Shown here: one piece after another, positions 1 to 7,900 of the stretch
How positions within the stretch are numbered: position 1 is the stretch's first letter
Layout of the letters: the number at the start of each line of letters is the position of its first letter
NCBI RefSeq assembly: GCF_025567525.1
Contig: NZ_JAOQJY010000002.1
Span: forward strand, 1-64,000
DNA length: 64,000 bases
Source of the DNA: Gallintestinimicrobium propionicum
GTDB taxonomy: Bacteria > Bacillota > Clostridia > Lachnospirales > Lachnospiraceae
Direction of reading: 5' to 3'
The notes under the pieces: model-generated
The model's database searches: none
What the model was told of the DNA's origin: nothing
Seen by the model: only the letters and a program-made list of their open reading frames with translations
Position numbers and translations under genes: made by a program

Positions 1-83
1 GGATCGCACTGCGGCGGAATGGTAGAATGTCGCTTACGCGACCCGCCGCAGGCGGAGAATCCTGTAGAGCAGGATTCTTTTTT
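1..83. repeat. Structured dispersed repeat, copy A (cut by window edge)
   Basis: The first ~83 bases closely match 26591-26670 between pflB and pflA. Shared blocks are GGATCGCACTGCGGCGG, GTCGCTTACGCGACCCGCC and GCAGGCGGAG. They fold as nested hairpins: GCGGCGG with CCGCCGC around GTCGC-tta-GCGAC, then GAATCCT/AGGATTC. The last stem differs in sequence from the other copy (GGAATCCC/GGGATTCC) but still pairs. It begins at base 1, so the left part is not visible. Confidence 0.7.
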
Positions 84-90
84 ATCCAAT

Positions 91-441
91 TTAATTTTCC
101 ATCATTTTCCGGTTATATTGTCTGCGCTGAAGCGATTCTGTATTTCTGTGTTTCTGACGCGACTGGTAAAAGGAATACTTTGCGGTTGCTTTTGCGACAG
201 CGGCGAGGGGCTCGGAAGCGCCGGATGCAATCTGTGGATCGGAGAGACAGATTGCCGGATTATCGAACTTTTCGAGCGTTCCCTTTTTGGAAAATGCGGC
301 GCATACGGTTTGCCAGCCGGATAAGAACCGTACATACATCCTTCCGCTGATTCGGTCCTGCGGAGTGTCAGCCAGTGAAAAGTCTGCTAACACCAGTAAA
401 AGGAAAATTGCAGCTGCCATCATCATCATCGATTCCATCAT
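91..441 (-). CDS. Small hypothetical protein with N-terminal hydrophobic segment
   Basis: A 116-residue protein is predicted from the ATG at 441, which has a GAGGGTGA ribosome binding site just upstream. The reading frame stays open further upstream, but without a comparable site. A Met-rich start (MMESMMMM) leads into a hydrophobic stretch (AAAIFLLLVLADFSLA) that could be a signal peptide or membrane anchor. The rest is basic and unremarkable. I do not recognise the family. A good promoter at 565-593 and a leader hairpin lie upstream on the same strand, which supports transcription. The C-terminal half may be out-of-register sequence rather than functional protein. Confidence 0.4.
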   Translation of the reverse strand: MMESMMMMAAAIFLLLVLADFSLADTPQDRISGRMYVRFLSGWQTVCAAFSKKGTLEKFDNPAICLSDPQIASGASEPLAAVAKATAKYSFYQSRQKHRNTESLQRRQYNRKMMEN

Positions 442-498
442 ACGCTCACCCTCTTTTCTTTTGTACCTCGCTGATATTTCCGAGGCATAAGATTTTTC

Positions 499-526
499 GC
501 CCACACAGGAGCAAGCTTATGTGGGC
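499..526 (-). promoter_or_regulatory. Leader hairpin upstream of the small hypothetical gene
   Basis: GCCCACA at 499-505 pairs perfectly with TGTGGGC at 520-526 inside the transcript expected from the minus-strand promoter at 565-593. It could be a 5' UTR control element or just RNA structure; no known riboswitch is recognised. Confidence 0.35.
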
Positions 527-564
527 TTAGACCTTTTGACCCTGACATTGTATTGTCTGACTAT

Positions 565-593
565 ATTATAATATCTTCTATATTTTCGGTCAA
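565..593 (-). promoter_or_regulatory. Sigma-A promoter, minus strand
   Basis: Read on the minus strand, TTGACC (588-593) and TATAAT (565-570) are separated by exactly 17 bp. It drives transcription toward the small ORF at 91-441. Confidence 0.6.
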
Positions 594-685
594 TTTATTT
601 TCAAACATTCTTTCGAAGGATTCAGTTCTTCGCAGTTGTATACCGGGAAAATGGTGTAAAGTATGCTATTTGTCCCAAAAATCTG

Positions 686-715
686 TTGCAATCGTAATTT
701 CGATGATGCTATGAT
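686..715 (+). promoter_or_regulatory. Probable promoter for the DUF5722-type gene
   Basis: TTGCAA (686-691), 18 bp, TATGAT (710-715). The coding start at 861 lies ~145 bp downstream, giving a fairly long leader. Confidence 0.4.
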
Positions 716-860
716 ATAAATCGGATGTTTTTTTGAAAAAAGGATGGCATGTGCGCTGTGCGAAAGGCTCAGCTTCGATGGCAGGACGCGACTTTTTCGG
801 TGCCGCATGTTTCAGTCCGTTGCAGCAGGCCGCAGCCGGATGGGTGCAAAGAGGAGTATT

Positions 861-2732
861 GTGAAGGAAAACAAAAACGGGAGGCAGAACAGTCAGAACG
901 CAGAAAAGAGGAGCCGGAAAAGAAAAAATCCGAAAGCAGTCAGACAACTGACAGCGATTTATGTTGCGCTGGTGCTTGTAGCGGCGGGCGCGATCGGTGG
1001 AGGGGTATTCTGTGCGGTGCATTCGACGAGGGTAACAGAAGAGCTGATTGCGGAAAACACGCAGGAATCGACGACGGAAGAGGAAAGCACAGTTCCTGCT
1101 GCTATAGAAGAAACAGAAGAGACGCAGGAGACGGAACCCGAAACAGAAACGGAGACAGAGACGGAAACCGAAATGCTTGTCGAGCTGACAGAGGACAATA
1201 TCGACGGCTATGTAAAAGTGGAATCCTGCAAAATTGCGCAGGGGACAGGAACCTTTTCGGTAAAGGCGTCGGTGGAGGAAAAGCCGGCGAGCGATGATGA
1301 TAATTTTTACCTGCTCAAAATGAACATGTACGATACCGAGCTGGATGCCGGGGCAGAGCCGATCGCGTCCGTGCCGAAGGACAAGGAATTTTCCCTGACG
1401 GCAAATGTCAACGAAAATCAGGTGGATTCCAGGCTGATGTCGAAATTCGTCGTAGCGGTAAAATTAAAGGATGCGTATGTTCCGCTCTGTGATCCCTGCT
1501 ATATGACAAACCCGGAGGTACTTGCGTCTTATCAGGCGGCATATCCGCAGCGTTCTTCGATTAAAGGGATTTTAGTAGATCCGCTTCGGGTAGATGAGCT
1601 GGATGAGCTGCATGTCAACCATGCGGCGTACAATATTCCGGTCGGAAATATTCTCGGGGAGACGACAAACGGCTTGTTCCCTACGGTTTATTATACATAC
1701 GACGGCAGAACCTATGCGTTTAACGGTCAGCGGATTGCGGAATATGATTCTATTTTTTCCAGGCTGACGGCAAAGGGAATTACGATTTCTGCGATTCTGT
1801 TAAATAATAAGAGCAGCGCGTATCCGGAGCTCACCCATCCGCTTTCCCGGGGCGGCTCTGCTAATTATTATGCGTTCAATGCAGCGGAAGCAGATGGCGT
1901 GGAGACGCTTGCAGCGGTCGGCGCGTTTTTGGCGCAGAGATACCGGGACAATGACCACGGGATTGTCATGAACTGGATTGTCGGCAACGAGGTCAACGTC
2001 CGTTCTGATTGGAATTATATGCAGTACGTCGATCTGGATACCTATGCGAGAGAATACGCGAACGCGGTGCGCGTTTTTTACAACAGCATCAAGAGTATGA
2101 ACGCGAATGCGAGAGTCTATGTTTCGATGGATCAGCAGTGGAATCGGGATCTGTCGTCGAAGAACAGCTATGACGTGCGTGATCTGCTGGTTTCGATGAA
2201 CCAGGTGATTTCCTCCGAGGGAAATATCGACTGGGGACTTGCAGATCACCCCTATGCGTATCCGCTGACGAATACGACGTTCTGGAATTCGTCCGGCAAG
2301 ATTCAGAAGCTGATTACCAATTCGGAAAATACGTCGATCGTGACAATGCAGAATATCAATGTCATTACGAACTTTTTGCAGAAGGAAGAAATGCTGACGG
2401 CGGACGGCGAAGTGCGCCCGGTGATTCTGAGCGAGCTGGGATATTCTTCTTCCCAGGGAGAAATCAATCAGGCGGCGGCATTTGCCTATGCCTACTATGC
2501 AGCAGAGAACAATCCTTATATCAATGCGATCCTTTTGTCCAGACAGACGGATGCGGGAGAAGAGATTGCACAGGGACTTGCACTGGGACTGTCCACTCAG
2601 GGCGGACAGCATAAATATATTTACGAGGTTTACAAAAATATCGATCAGGTAAATTCCAACAGCTATACAGAGTTTGCAAAATCCGTCATCGGGATCACGA
2701 ACTGGAGTGAAGTGATACAGCCGGCAAACTAA
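861..2732 (+). CDS. Membrane-anchored DUF5722-type glycoside-hydrolase-like protein
   Basis: The GTG at 861 is chosen because AGAGGAG lies 4-5 bases upstream; the open frame extends further 5' without a site. The 623-residue product has a basic N-terminus, one membrane segment (IYVALVLVAAGAIGGGVF), then an acidic Thr/Glu linker (ETEETQETEPETETE) that would span the cell wall. The large extracellular part resembles DUF5722, which has a TIM-barrel, glycosidase-like look (NWIVGNEVNVRSDW, DWGLADHPYAYP, ILSELGYSSSQ). Glu in GNEV and in LSELG sit where retaining glycosidases of the GH-A clan carry catalytic acids; this is inference. Substrate is unknown. The next gene is convergent, 13 bp away. Confidence 0.7.
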   Translation: MKENKNGRQNSQNAEKRSRKRKNPKAVRQLTAIYVALVLVAAGAIGGGVFCAVHSTRVTEELIAENTQESTTEEESTVPAAIEETEETQETEPETETETETETEMLVELTEDNIDGYVKVESCKIAQGTGTFSVKASVEEKPASDDDNFYLLKMNMYDTELDAGAEPIASVPKDKEFSLTANVNENQVDSRLMSKFVVAVKLKDAYVPLCDPCYMTNPEVLASYQAAYPQRSSIKGILVDPLRVDELDELHVNHAAYNIPVGNILGETTNGLFPTVYYTYDGRTYAFNGQRIAEYDSIFSRLTAKGITISAILLNNKSSAYPELTHPLSRGGSANYYAFNAAEADGVETLAAVGAFLAQRYRDNDHGIVMNWIVGNEVNVRSDWNYMQYVDLDTYAREYANAVRVFYNSIKSMNANARVYVSMDQQWNRDLSSKNSYDVRDLLVSMNQVISSEGNIDWGLADHPYAYPLTNTTFWNSSGKIQKLITNSENTSIVTMQNINVITNFLQKEEMLTADGEVRPVILSELGYSSSQGEINQAAAFAYAYYAAENNPYINAILLSRQTDAGEEIAQGLALGLSTQGGQHKYIYEVYKNIDQVNSNSYTEFAKSVIGITNWSEVIQPAN

Positions 2733-2745
2733 AGGGGCGGCGCGT

Positions 2746-3762
2746 TTACAGGTTTTCCAAAATCCGAATGTCCACAGCGGTATAATAAAATTCGCGGTCA
2801 GGTGCCTCACCTGCAGTCAGATAATCGAACAGCAGCTGGATGGGTTTTGAGCCCTGAATGGCAGACTGCTGGCAGATCACAGCAGAAATAATGTGCTGCT
2901 CCATCAGCTCTTTTGTAGCAGGAATTTTGTCATAAGCAAGAATATGGATGTCGGTGCGGTTTAGGGAAAGAACCGCGCGGCAGCCTCCATAAACACCGGC
3001 AGCGGTAAAGTAGAGGGCGTTGATGTCTGGATGTGCAGACAGCAGCGCTCTTGTTTTATCGTAGCTTTCAAAATCATCATCGCTGTTTTCAATCTCGGCG
3101 ATGACCCGGATGCGCGGATAGCAGGCAGAGATCCGGTCGCAGAAACCGGCAATCCGGTCGGTATGGCAGAGTACCTGGGAGGAACCGGTGACGATACCGG
3201 CGCGCACTTCCCCGGAGGTCATGAGATTCATCAGACCGGCAGCAGTCTGCCCGCAGCGGTAAAAGTCGCTGCCGACAAAAGCAAGACGGCTGGAATTACG
3301 GATATCCGTGTTGGTGGTGATGACGGGAATCTGGCGGCTCTGCAGCTGATCGATTTTGTTCGCGACGGCTGTGTCGTTAAAAGGGCTGATCACGAGTCCA
3401 TCAATACCTTCTGCCTCCAGCTCGGCGATAGCCTGCAGCTGCTCCTGCGCAGAAAACCCGGTCTTCTTTTTGAGAACGGAGCAGTTGTAGCTGTTTAATT
3501 CTTCTTCTTTGGAAAGAACGCTGTTCCATACTTCATCAAAAAACGGATTTCCGGTGTCGAATAAAACGACGCCGATCCGGACCATCTTTCGCTGTGCGGC
3601 GAGGGCGATTCCGGCGCGGTTTGGCTTGTAGTCCAGTTTTTTTGCAATATCATTGACCAGAGCGGCGGTGGCTGCGTTGACGGAGCCGCGATGATTGAGC
3701 ACGCGGTCGACCGTGCCGCGGGACACCCCCGCCAGTTCTGCGATTTCCCGAATGGTTGCCAT
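2746..3762 (-). CDS. LacI-family transcriptional regulator
   Basis: A 338-residue DNA-binding sugar-responsive regulator. The N-terminal LacI helix-turn-helix is clear (TIREIAELAGVSRGTVDRVL, then the hinge region NRAGIALAAQ), followed by a periplasmic-binding-protein-like effector domain (IGVVLFDTGNPFFDEV, GLVISPFND). The ATG at 3762 is used; a TTG three codons upstream is possible but lies too close to the GAGGTAA site. It is transcribed divergently from the xylB operon. Two near-identical palindromes in the shared 346-bp intergenic region (3868-3887, 4068-4087) have LacI-operator form, so this protein is the likely regulator of the xylulokinase-isomerase-GH3 genes. The effector sugar is not known. 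Confidence 0.85.
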   Translation of the reverse strand: MATIREIAELAGVSRGTVDRVLNHRGSVNAATAALVNDIAKKLDYKPNRAGIALAAQRKMVRIGVVLFDTGNPFFDEVWNSVLSKEEELNSYNCSVLKKKTGFSAQEQLQAIAELEAEGIDGLVISPFNDTAVANKIDQLQSRQIPVITTNTDIRNSSRLAFVGSDFYRCGQTAAGLMNLMTSGEVRAGIVTGSSQVLCHTDRIAGFCDRISACYPRIRVIAEIENSDDDFESYDKTRALLSAHPDINALYFTAAGVYGGCRAVLSLNRTDIHILAYDKIPATKELMEQHIISAVICQQSAIQGSKPIQLLFDYLTAGEAPDREFYYTAVDIRILENL

Positions 3763-3867
3763 AGTTACCAATTACCTCATTGTTTCTTTTCATAACAGTT
3801 CCTTTGAAGCGTCTGCACATTTAGCGTAGCATGATGAAAATGGAAAGTCAACGAATCGCGGCATGGT

Positions 3868-3887
3868 TTGCGTGCCCGCGCACAAAA
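3868..3887. promoter_or_regulatory. Candidate LacI-family operator O1
   Basis: Half-sites TTGCGTGC and GCAC(AA)AA around a CCGC centre form an imperfect copy of the perfect palindrome at 4068-4087. It lies between the divergent LacI gene and the xylB promoter. Confidence 0.5.
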
Positions 3888-3971
3888 ATGGGAAAATGCA
3901 CAAATTGGAAACGCAGGCGTGCGGAGGAAACGGCATGGTTTTGGTGAAAATTCTGAAAATAAATTGGGGTC

Positions 3972-4000
3972 TTGATTTTTTATGGTCTAAAATCTATGAT
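3972..4000 (+). promoter_or_regulatory. Sigma-A promoter of the xylB operon
   Basis: TTGATT (3972-3977), 17 bp, TATGAT (3995-4000), between the two operator-like palindromes. Confidence 0.55.
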
Positions 4001-4067
4001 AAAGGCATGGTGAAAGAACGACAGGGAAAGTGTGTCATGATTTTATATCATAATCCCTTGTGTGTGC

Positions 4068-4087
4068 TTGCGTGCACGGGCACGCAA
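4068..4087. promoter_or_regulatory. Candidate LacI-family operator O2
   Basis: Perfect inverted repeat TTGCGTGC-ACGG-GCACGCAA downstream of the xylB promoter and 21 bp before the start codon. It lies exactly 200 bp (about 19 helical turns) from O1. Confidence 0.6.
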
Positions 4088-4108
4088 AACAGAATAAAGG
4101 AGTAGAAT

Positions 4109-5578
4109 ATGTATTACATTGGAATCGACCTGGGAACTTCTGCAGTGAAGCTGCTTTTGATGGAAGGAAACGGGAAAATCGTAAGAGTTACCTCAAGGGA
4201 GTATCCGCTGTACTTCCCGCATCCGGGCTGGTCGCAGCAAAATCCGGAAGACTGGTACAAGCAGTCCATGGACGGGCTTTGTGAACTGCTGGATGGAATC
4301 GACAAGAGCCAGGTGGCGGGCATCAGCTTCGGCGGTCAGATGCACGGATTAGTTGTGCTGGATGAAAATGATCAGGTCATCCGTCCCGCGATTCTCTGGA
4401 ACGATGGCAGAACCTTCCGGGAAAACGACTATCTGAATCAGGTGATCGGCAAGGAGAAGCTTTCCGAATATACGGCAAACATCTCCTTCACCGGATTTAC
4501 TGCGCCGAAGATTTTGTGGATAAAAAACAACGAGCCGGAGAACTTTGCACGGATCAAAAAGATCATGCTGCCGAAGGATTACCTGGCATATCGTCTGACC
4601 GGCGTACATTGCACGGATGTATCGGACGCTTCCGGCATGCTGTTATTCGATGTGAAGAACCGCTGCTGGTCGGAAGAAATGTGTGAGATCTGCGGCGTTC
4701 ATAAAGAACAGCTTGCAAAGGTCTATGAAAGCTATGAGACAGTCGGCACGCTGCTCCCCGAAATCGCGCAGAACCTCGGTCTGCCGGAAACCGTAAAGGT
4801 AGCAGCAGGTGCAGGGGATAACGCGGCGGCAGCAGTGGGAACCGGAACAGTTGGAAACGGTCAGTGCAATATTTCTCTCGGAACGAGCGGAACGATCTTT
4901 ATTTCCTCCGATCAGTTTGCAGTGGATAAAAATAATGCGCTGCATGCCTTTGCCCATGCGGATGGACATTACCATCTGATGGGCTGCATGCTGAGCGCGG
5001 CGTCCTGCAATAAGTGGTGGATGGACGAGATCATCGGCACGAAGGATTATGGGACAGAGCAGGCGGCGATCACGAAGCTTGGCGAAAATCACGTTTACTT
5101 CCTGCCGTATTTGATGGGTGAGCGTTCTCCGCATAATGATCCGGATGCGAGAGGCACCTTTATTGGAATGACGATGGATACGAGCCGCGCGGACATGACG
5201 CAGGCGGTGCTCGAAGGCGTTGCCTTTGCCCTGAGGGATTCTTTTGAAATTGCAAAATCCCTCGGCATCCAAATCGACCGGACGAAGATTTGCGGTGGCG
5301 GTGCAAAGAGCCTTCTCTGGAAAAAGATTATTGCCAATGTGTTGAATGTGAAAGTGGACGTGCCGGAAACCGAAGAGGGACCCGGCTACGGAGCGGCGAT
5401 TTTAGCGGCGGTTGCCTGTGGCGAGTACGCATCTGTGGAAGAAGCAGCGCAGAAGCTTTTAAAAGTCGTGGACACGGTGGAGCCGGATGCAGAGCTTGCA
5501 GCGAAATACGAAGAACGTTACGCGCAGTTTAAACAGATTTATCCGACGGTGAAGGAGCTGTTCGGAAAATTGAAGTGA
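4109..5578 (+). CDS. xylB: Xylulokinase (FGGY carbohydrate kinase)
   Basis: 489 residues, the usual length for XylB. It phosphorylates D-xylulose with ATP to xylulose 5-phosphate for the pentose phosphate pathway. The N-terminal FGGY phosphate-binding motif (YIGIDLGTSAVKLLL), the XylB-type GGQMHGLVVLD segment, the second-domain motif GTSGTIFIS and the C-terminal GGGAKS adenosine-binding loop are all present. AAGGAG precedes the ATG. It is the first gene of a likely operon with a DUF4867 protein, a fucose/arabinose-type isomerase and a GH3 glycosidase, under the LacI operators. A related ketopentose is possible as true substrate, given the unusual isomerase partner. Confidence 0.9.
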   Translation: MYYIGIDLGTSAVKLLLMEGNGKIVRVTSREYPLYFPHPGWSQQNPEDWYKQSMDGLCELLDGIDKSQVAGISFGGQMHGLVVLDENDQVIRPAILWNDGRTFRENDYLNQVIGKEKLSEYTANISFTGFTAPKILWIKNNEPENFARIKKIMLPKDYLAYRLTGVHCTDVSDASGMLLFDVKNRCWSEEMCEICGVHKEQLAKVYESYETVGTLLPEIAQNLGLPETVKVAAGAGDNAAAAVGTGTVGNGQCNISLGTSGTIFISSDQFAVDKNNALHAFAHADGHYHLMGCMLSAASCNKWWMDEIIGTKDYGTEQAAITKLGENHVYFLPYLMGERSPHNDPDARGTFIGMTMDTSRADMTQAVLEGVAFALRDSFEIAKSLGIQIDRTKICGGGAKSLLWKKIIANVLNVKVDVPETEEGPGYGAAILAAVACGEYASVEEAAQKLLKVVDTVEPDAELAAKYEERYAQFKQIYPTVKELFGKLK

Positions 5579-5600
5579 GACACAGAAAGGAGATACGATC

Positions 5601-6218
5601 ATGCAGATTTATGAAGTGACAGACCCTCTTTTTAAAGAGTATGGCAAAATCATCGACAGCGTGGAGCTGACAGAACTGCTGGCAGAGATGAAGCACACGC
5701 CGGTGCCGGAGGACGTGGTATATGTGGCTTCCGAGCCGAAGCTGGAAGCGCTTGCGGTCATGAAAGAGCTGACGGACAAAACCTATGGCGAGCTTCCGAT
5801 CCAGATCGGCTATTGCAACGGTCATAACCGGAAATTAAACGCGCTGGAATACCACAGAAGCTCTGAGGTGGACGTAGCGGCAACAGAGCTGGTGCTGATG
5901 CTGGGAAAACAGCAGGACATCACAGAGGAGTTTACCTATGACACCTCGAAAGTCAAAGCATTCCGGGTTCCTGCCGGGACAGCGGTAGAGCTGTATGCGA
6001 CAACCTTACATTATGCACCCTGCCATACAGAAAAAGGCGGATTCCAGTGTACAATTGTACTTCCGAAAGGAACGAACCTCGATCTGGAAAAAGACCATCA
6101 GGGCGGTGAAGACGGTCATCTGACTGCCAAAAACAAATGGCTGCTGGGACATCCCGAAGGCGGTCTGCCGGAAGGAAGCCCGATGGGACTGATCGGTGAA
6201 AACCTTTCCCTGGATTAA
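5601..6218 (+). CDS. DUF4867 family protein (cupin-like)
   Basis: 205 residues matching what I know of DUF4867, a cupin-fold family of unknown activity. The segment GYCNGHNRKLNALEYHRSSE carries the His-His-Glu-His pattern of a cupin metal site, and TTLHYAPCH is the second half. It lies 22 bp after xylB and ahead of the isomerase, so it probably acts in the same sugar pathway, perhaps as a sugar isomerase, epimerase or lactonase; that is inference from context. A good GAAAGGAG site precedes the ATG. Confidence 0.75.
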   Translation: MQIYEVTDPLFKEYGKIIDSVELTELLAEMKHTPVPEDVVYVASEPKLEALAVMKELTDKTYGELPIQIGYCNGHNRKLNALEYHRSSEVDVAATELVLMLGKQQDITEEFTYDTSKVKAFRVPAGTAVELYATTLHYAPCHTEKGGFQCTIVLPKGTNLDLEKDHQGGEDGHLTAKNKWLLGHPEGGLPEGSPMGLIGENLSLD

Positions 6219-6292
6219 AAATTACAGGCAAAACAGTTCCTGTATATATAGTTTCAGACGTTGCGCCTGACATAAAAATGGAGGATTTTATC

Positions 6293-7777
6293 ATGAAAAA
6301 TTTACCTAAAGTGAAAATCGGTATTGTAGCAGTCAGCCGGGACTGTTTCCCAGAATCTCTGTCTGTCAACAGAAGAAAGGCTCTGGTAGAGGCTTACAAG
6401 GCAAATTATGACGTTGCGGATATTTATGAATGTCCGGTCTGTATTGTAGAGAGCGAGATCCATATGGTACAGGCTCTGGAGGATATCAAGCAGGCAGGCT
6501 GCAACGCGCTGTGCGTATATCTGGGCAACTTCGGTCCGGAAATTGCAGAAACCCTGCTGGCAAAGCATTTTGACGGTCCTGTCATGTTCGTGGCTGCAGC
6601 AGAAGAATCTCAGAATGATCTGGTCGGCGGCAGAGGTGACGCATACTGCGGTATGTTAAATGCAAGCTACAACTTAAAGCTTCGCAATGTAAAGGCATAT
6701 ATTCCGGAATATCCCGTTGGAACCGCAGCAGAATGTGCGGATATGATCCATGATTTTGTTCCGATCGCAAGAGCGATCATCGGTTTAAAGAGCCTGAAGA
6801 TCATCAGCTTTGGTCCCAGACCGTTAAATTTCCTGGCTTGCAACGCACCGATTCAGCAACTCTACAACCTGGGCGTTGAAATCGAAGAAAACTCCGAACT
6901 GGATCTGTTCGAAGCGTTCAACAAGCACGCCGGGGATGAAAGAATCCCTGCAAAGGTAAAAGAGATGGAGGAAGAGCTGGGTGAGGGCAACAAAAAGCCT
7001 GAAATTCTGGAAAAGCTTGCACAGTATGAGCTGACCCTGCTCGACTGGGTAGAGGCACATAAGGGCTACCGCGAATACGTTGCAATTGCCGGTAAATGTT
7101 GGCCTGCATTCCAGACACAGTTCGGCTTTGTTCCCTGCTATGTCAACAGCCGCCTGACCGGTATGGGTATTCCGGTATCCTGCGAAGTGGATATTTACGG
7201 CTGCTTAAGTGAGTTTATCGGAACTGCAGTCAGCGACGATGTTGTAACCTTACTGGATATCAACAACAGCGTGCCCGACGATATGTATGAAGAGTCGATC
7301 CGGGGGAAATTTGATTACACCCATAAGGATACCTTCATGGGCTTCCACTGCGGCAATACCTGCTCCAGAAAGCTGGCGTTCTGCAGCATGAAGAATCAGA
7401 TGATCATGGCGAGATCCCTTCCGGTTGAAGTGACAAACGGCACTCTGGAAGGAGATATTATCCCCGGTGATATCACCTTCTACCGCCTGCAGTCCACCGC
7501 GGACAACAAGCTACGGGCTTACATCGCACAGGGCGAGGTTCTGCCGGTTGCTTCTCATTCCTTTGGTTCCATCGGCGTATTTGCAATTCCGGAAATGGGA
7601 CGCTTCTACCGCCATGTGCTGATTGAGAAGAACTTCCCGCACCACGGCGCAGTTGCCTTCGGCCATTACGGCAAAGCACTGTACGAGGTATTCAAATACA
7701 TCGGCGTTCCGGTAGAGGACTTAAACTTCAATCAGCCCAAGGGCATGATGTATCCGACAGAGAATCCGTTCGCATAA
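6293..7777 (+). CDS. L-fucose/L-arabinose-type sugar isomerase
   Basis: The ATG at 6293 follows GGAGG by 8 bases; an ATG at 6278 overlaps that site and is unlikely. The 494-residue protein belongs to the L-fucose/L-arabinose isomerase superfamily, which interconverts aldoses and ketoses with Mn2+. Candidate metal and catalytic residues are Glu298 (SCEVDIYG), Asp322 (LLDINN) and His352 (GFHCGNT), assigned by resemblance to FucI. It probably supplies the ketose used by the kinase at 4109. The codon pattern (many GCA/GTA/CTG) suggests good expression. Exact substrate (fucose, arabinose, xylose or a rarer aldose) cannot be read from sequence. Confidence 0.8.
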   Translation: MKNLPKVKIGIVAVSRDCFPESLSVNRRKALVEAYKANYDVADIYECPVCIVESEIHMVQALEDIKQAGCNALCVYLGNFGPEIAETLLAKHFDGPVMFVAAAEESQNDLVGGRGDAYCGMLNASYNLKLRNVKAYIPEYPVGTAAECADMIHDFVPIARAIIGLKSLKIISFGPRPLNFLACNAPIQQLYNLGVEIEENSELDLFEAFNKHAGDERIPAKVKEMEEELGEGNKKPEILEKLAQYELTLLDWVEAHKGYREYVAIAGKCWPAFQTQFGFVPCYVNSRLTGMGIPVSCEVDIYGCLSEFIGTAVSDDVVTLLDINNSVPDDMYEESIRGKFDYTHKDTFMGFHCGNTCSRKLAFCSMKNQMIMARSLPVEVTNGTLEGDIIPGDITFYRLQSTADNKLRAYIAQGEVLPVASHSFGSIGVFAIPEMGRFYRHVLIEKNFPHHGAVAFGHYGKALYEVFKYIGVPVEDLNFNQPKGMMYPTENPFA

Positions 7778-7800
7778 AGCATATGGGAAAGGGCAAGAAA

Positions 7801-7899
7801 GATTGAAAAATAAAATTTTTCAATCGCGAGATTTGTGTCTGCGCGCACTTGACACAAACTCGACATGCGCAAAAAGCGTGCGCAGAAATGAGCGGAAAA
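7801..7899 (+). repeat. 99-bp structured repeat, copy 1
   Basis: It matches 20892-20990 with only three mismatches, and 23140-23200 is a shorter copy. Contains three hairpins: TTGAAAAAT/ATTTTTCAA, TTTGTGTC/GACACAAA and TGCGC/GCGCA. It ends one base before the GH3 start codon, so it supplies that gene's leader and ribosome binding site. Confidence 0.8.
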
Positions 7900-7900
7900 A

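Noticed and set aside
1800..2810. 336-residue minus-strand ORF opposite the DUF5722-type gene
   Set aside because: Antisense shadow, rich in Arg/Ile/His as expected for the complement of the real gene.
3863..4105. 80-residue ORF upstream of xylB
   Set aside because: It spans the promoter and both operator palindromes and lacks a ribosome binding site.
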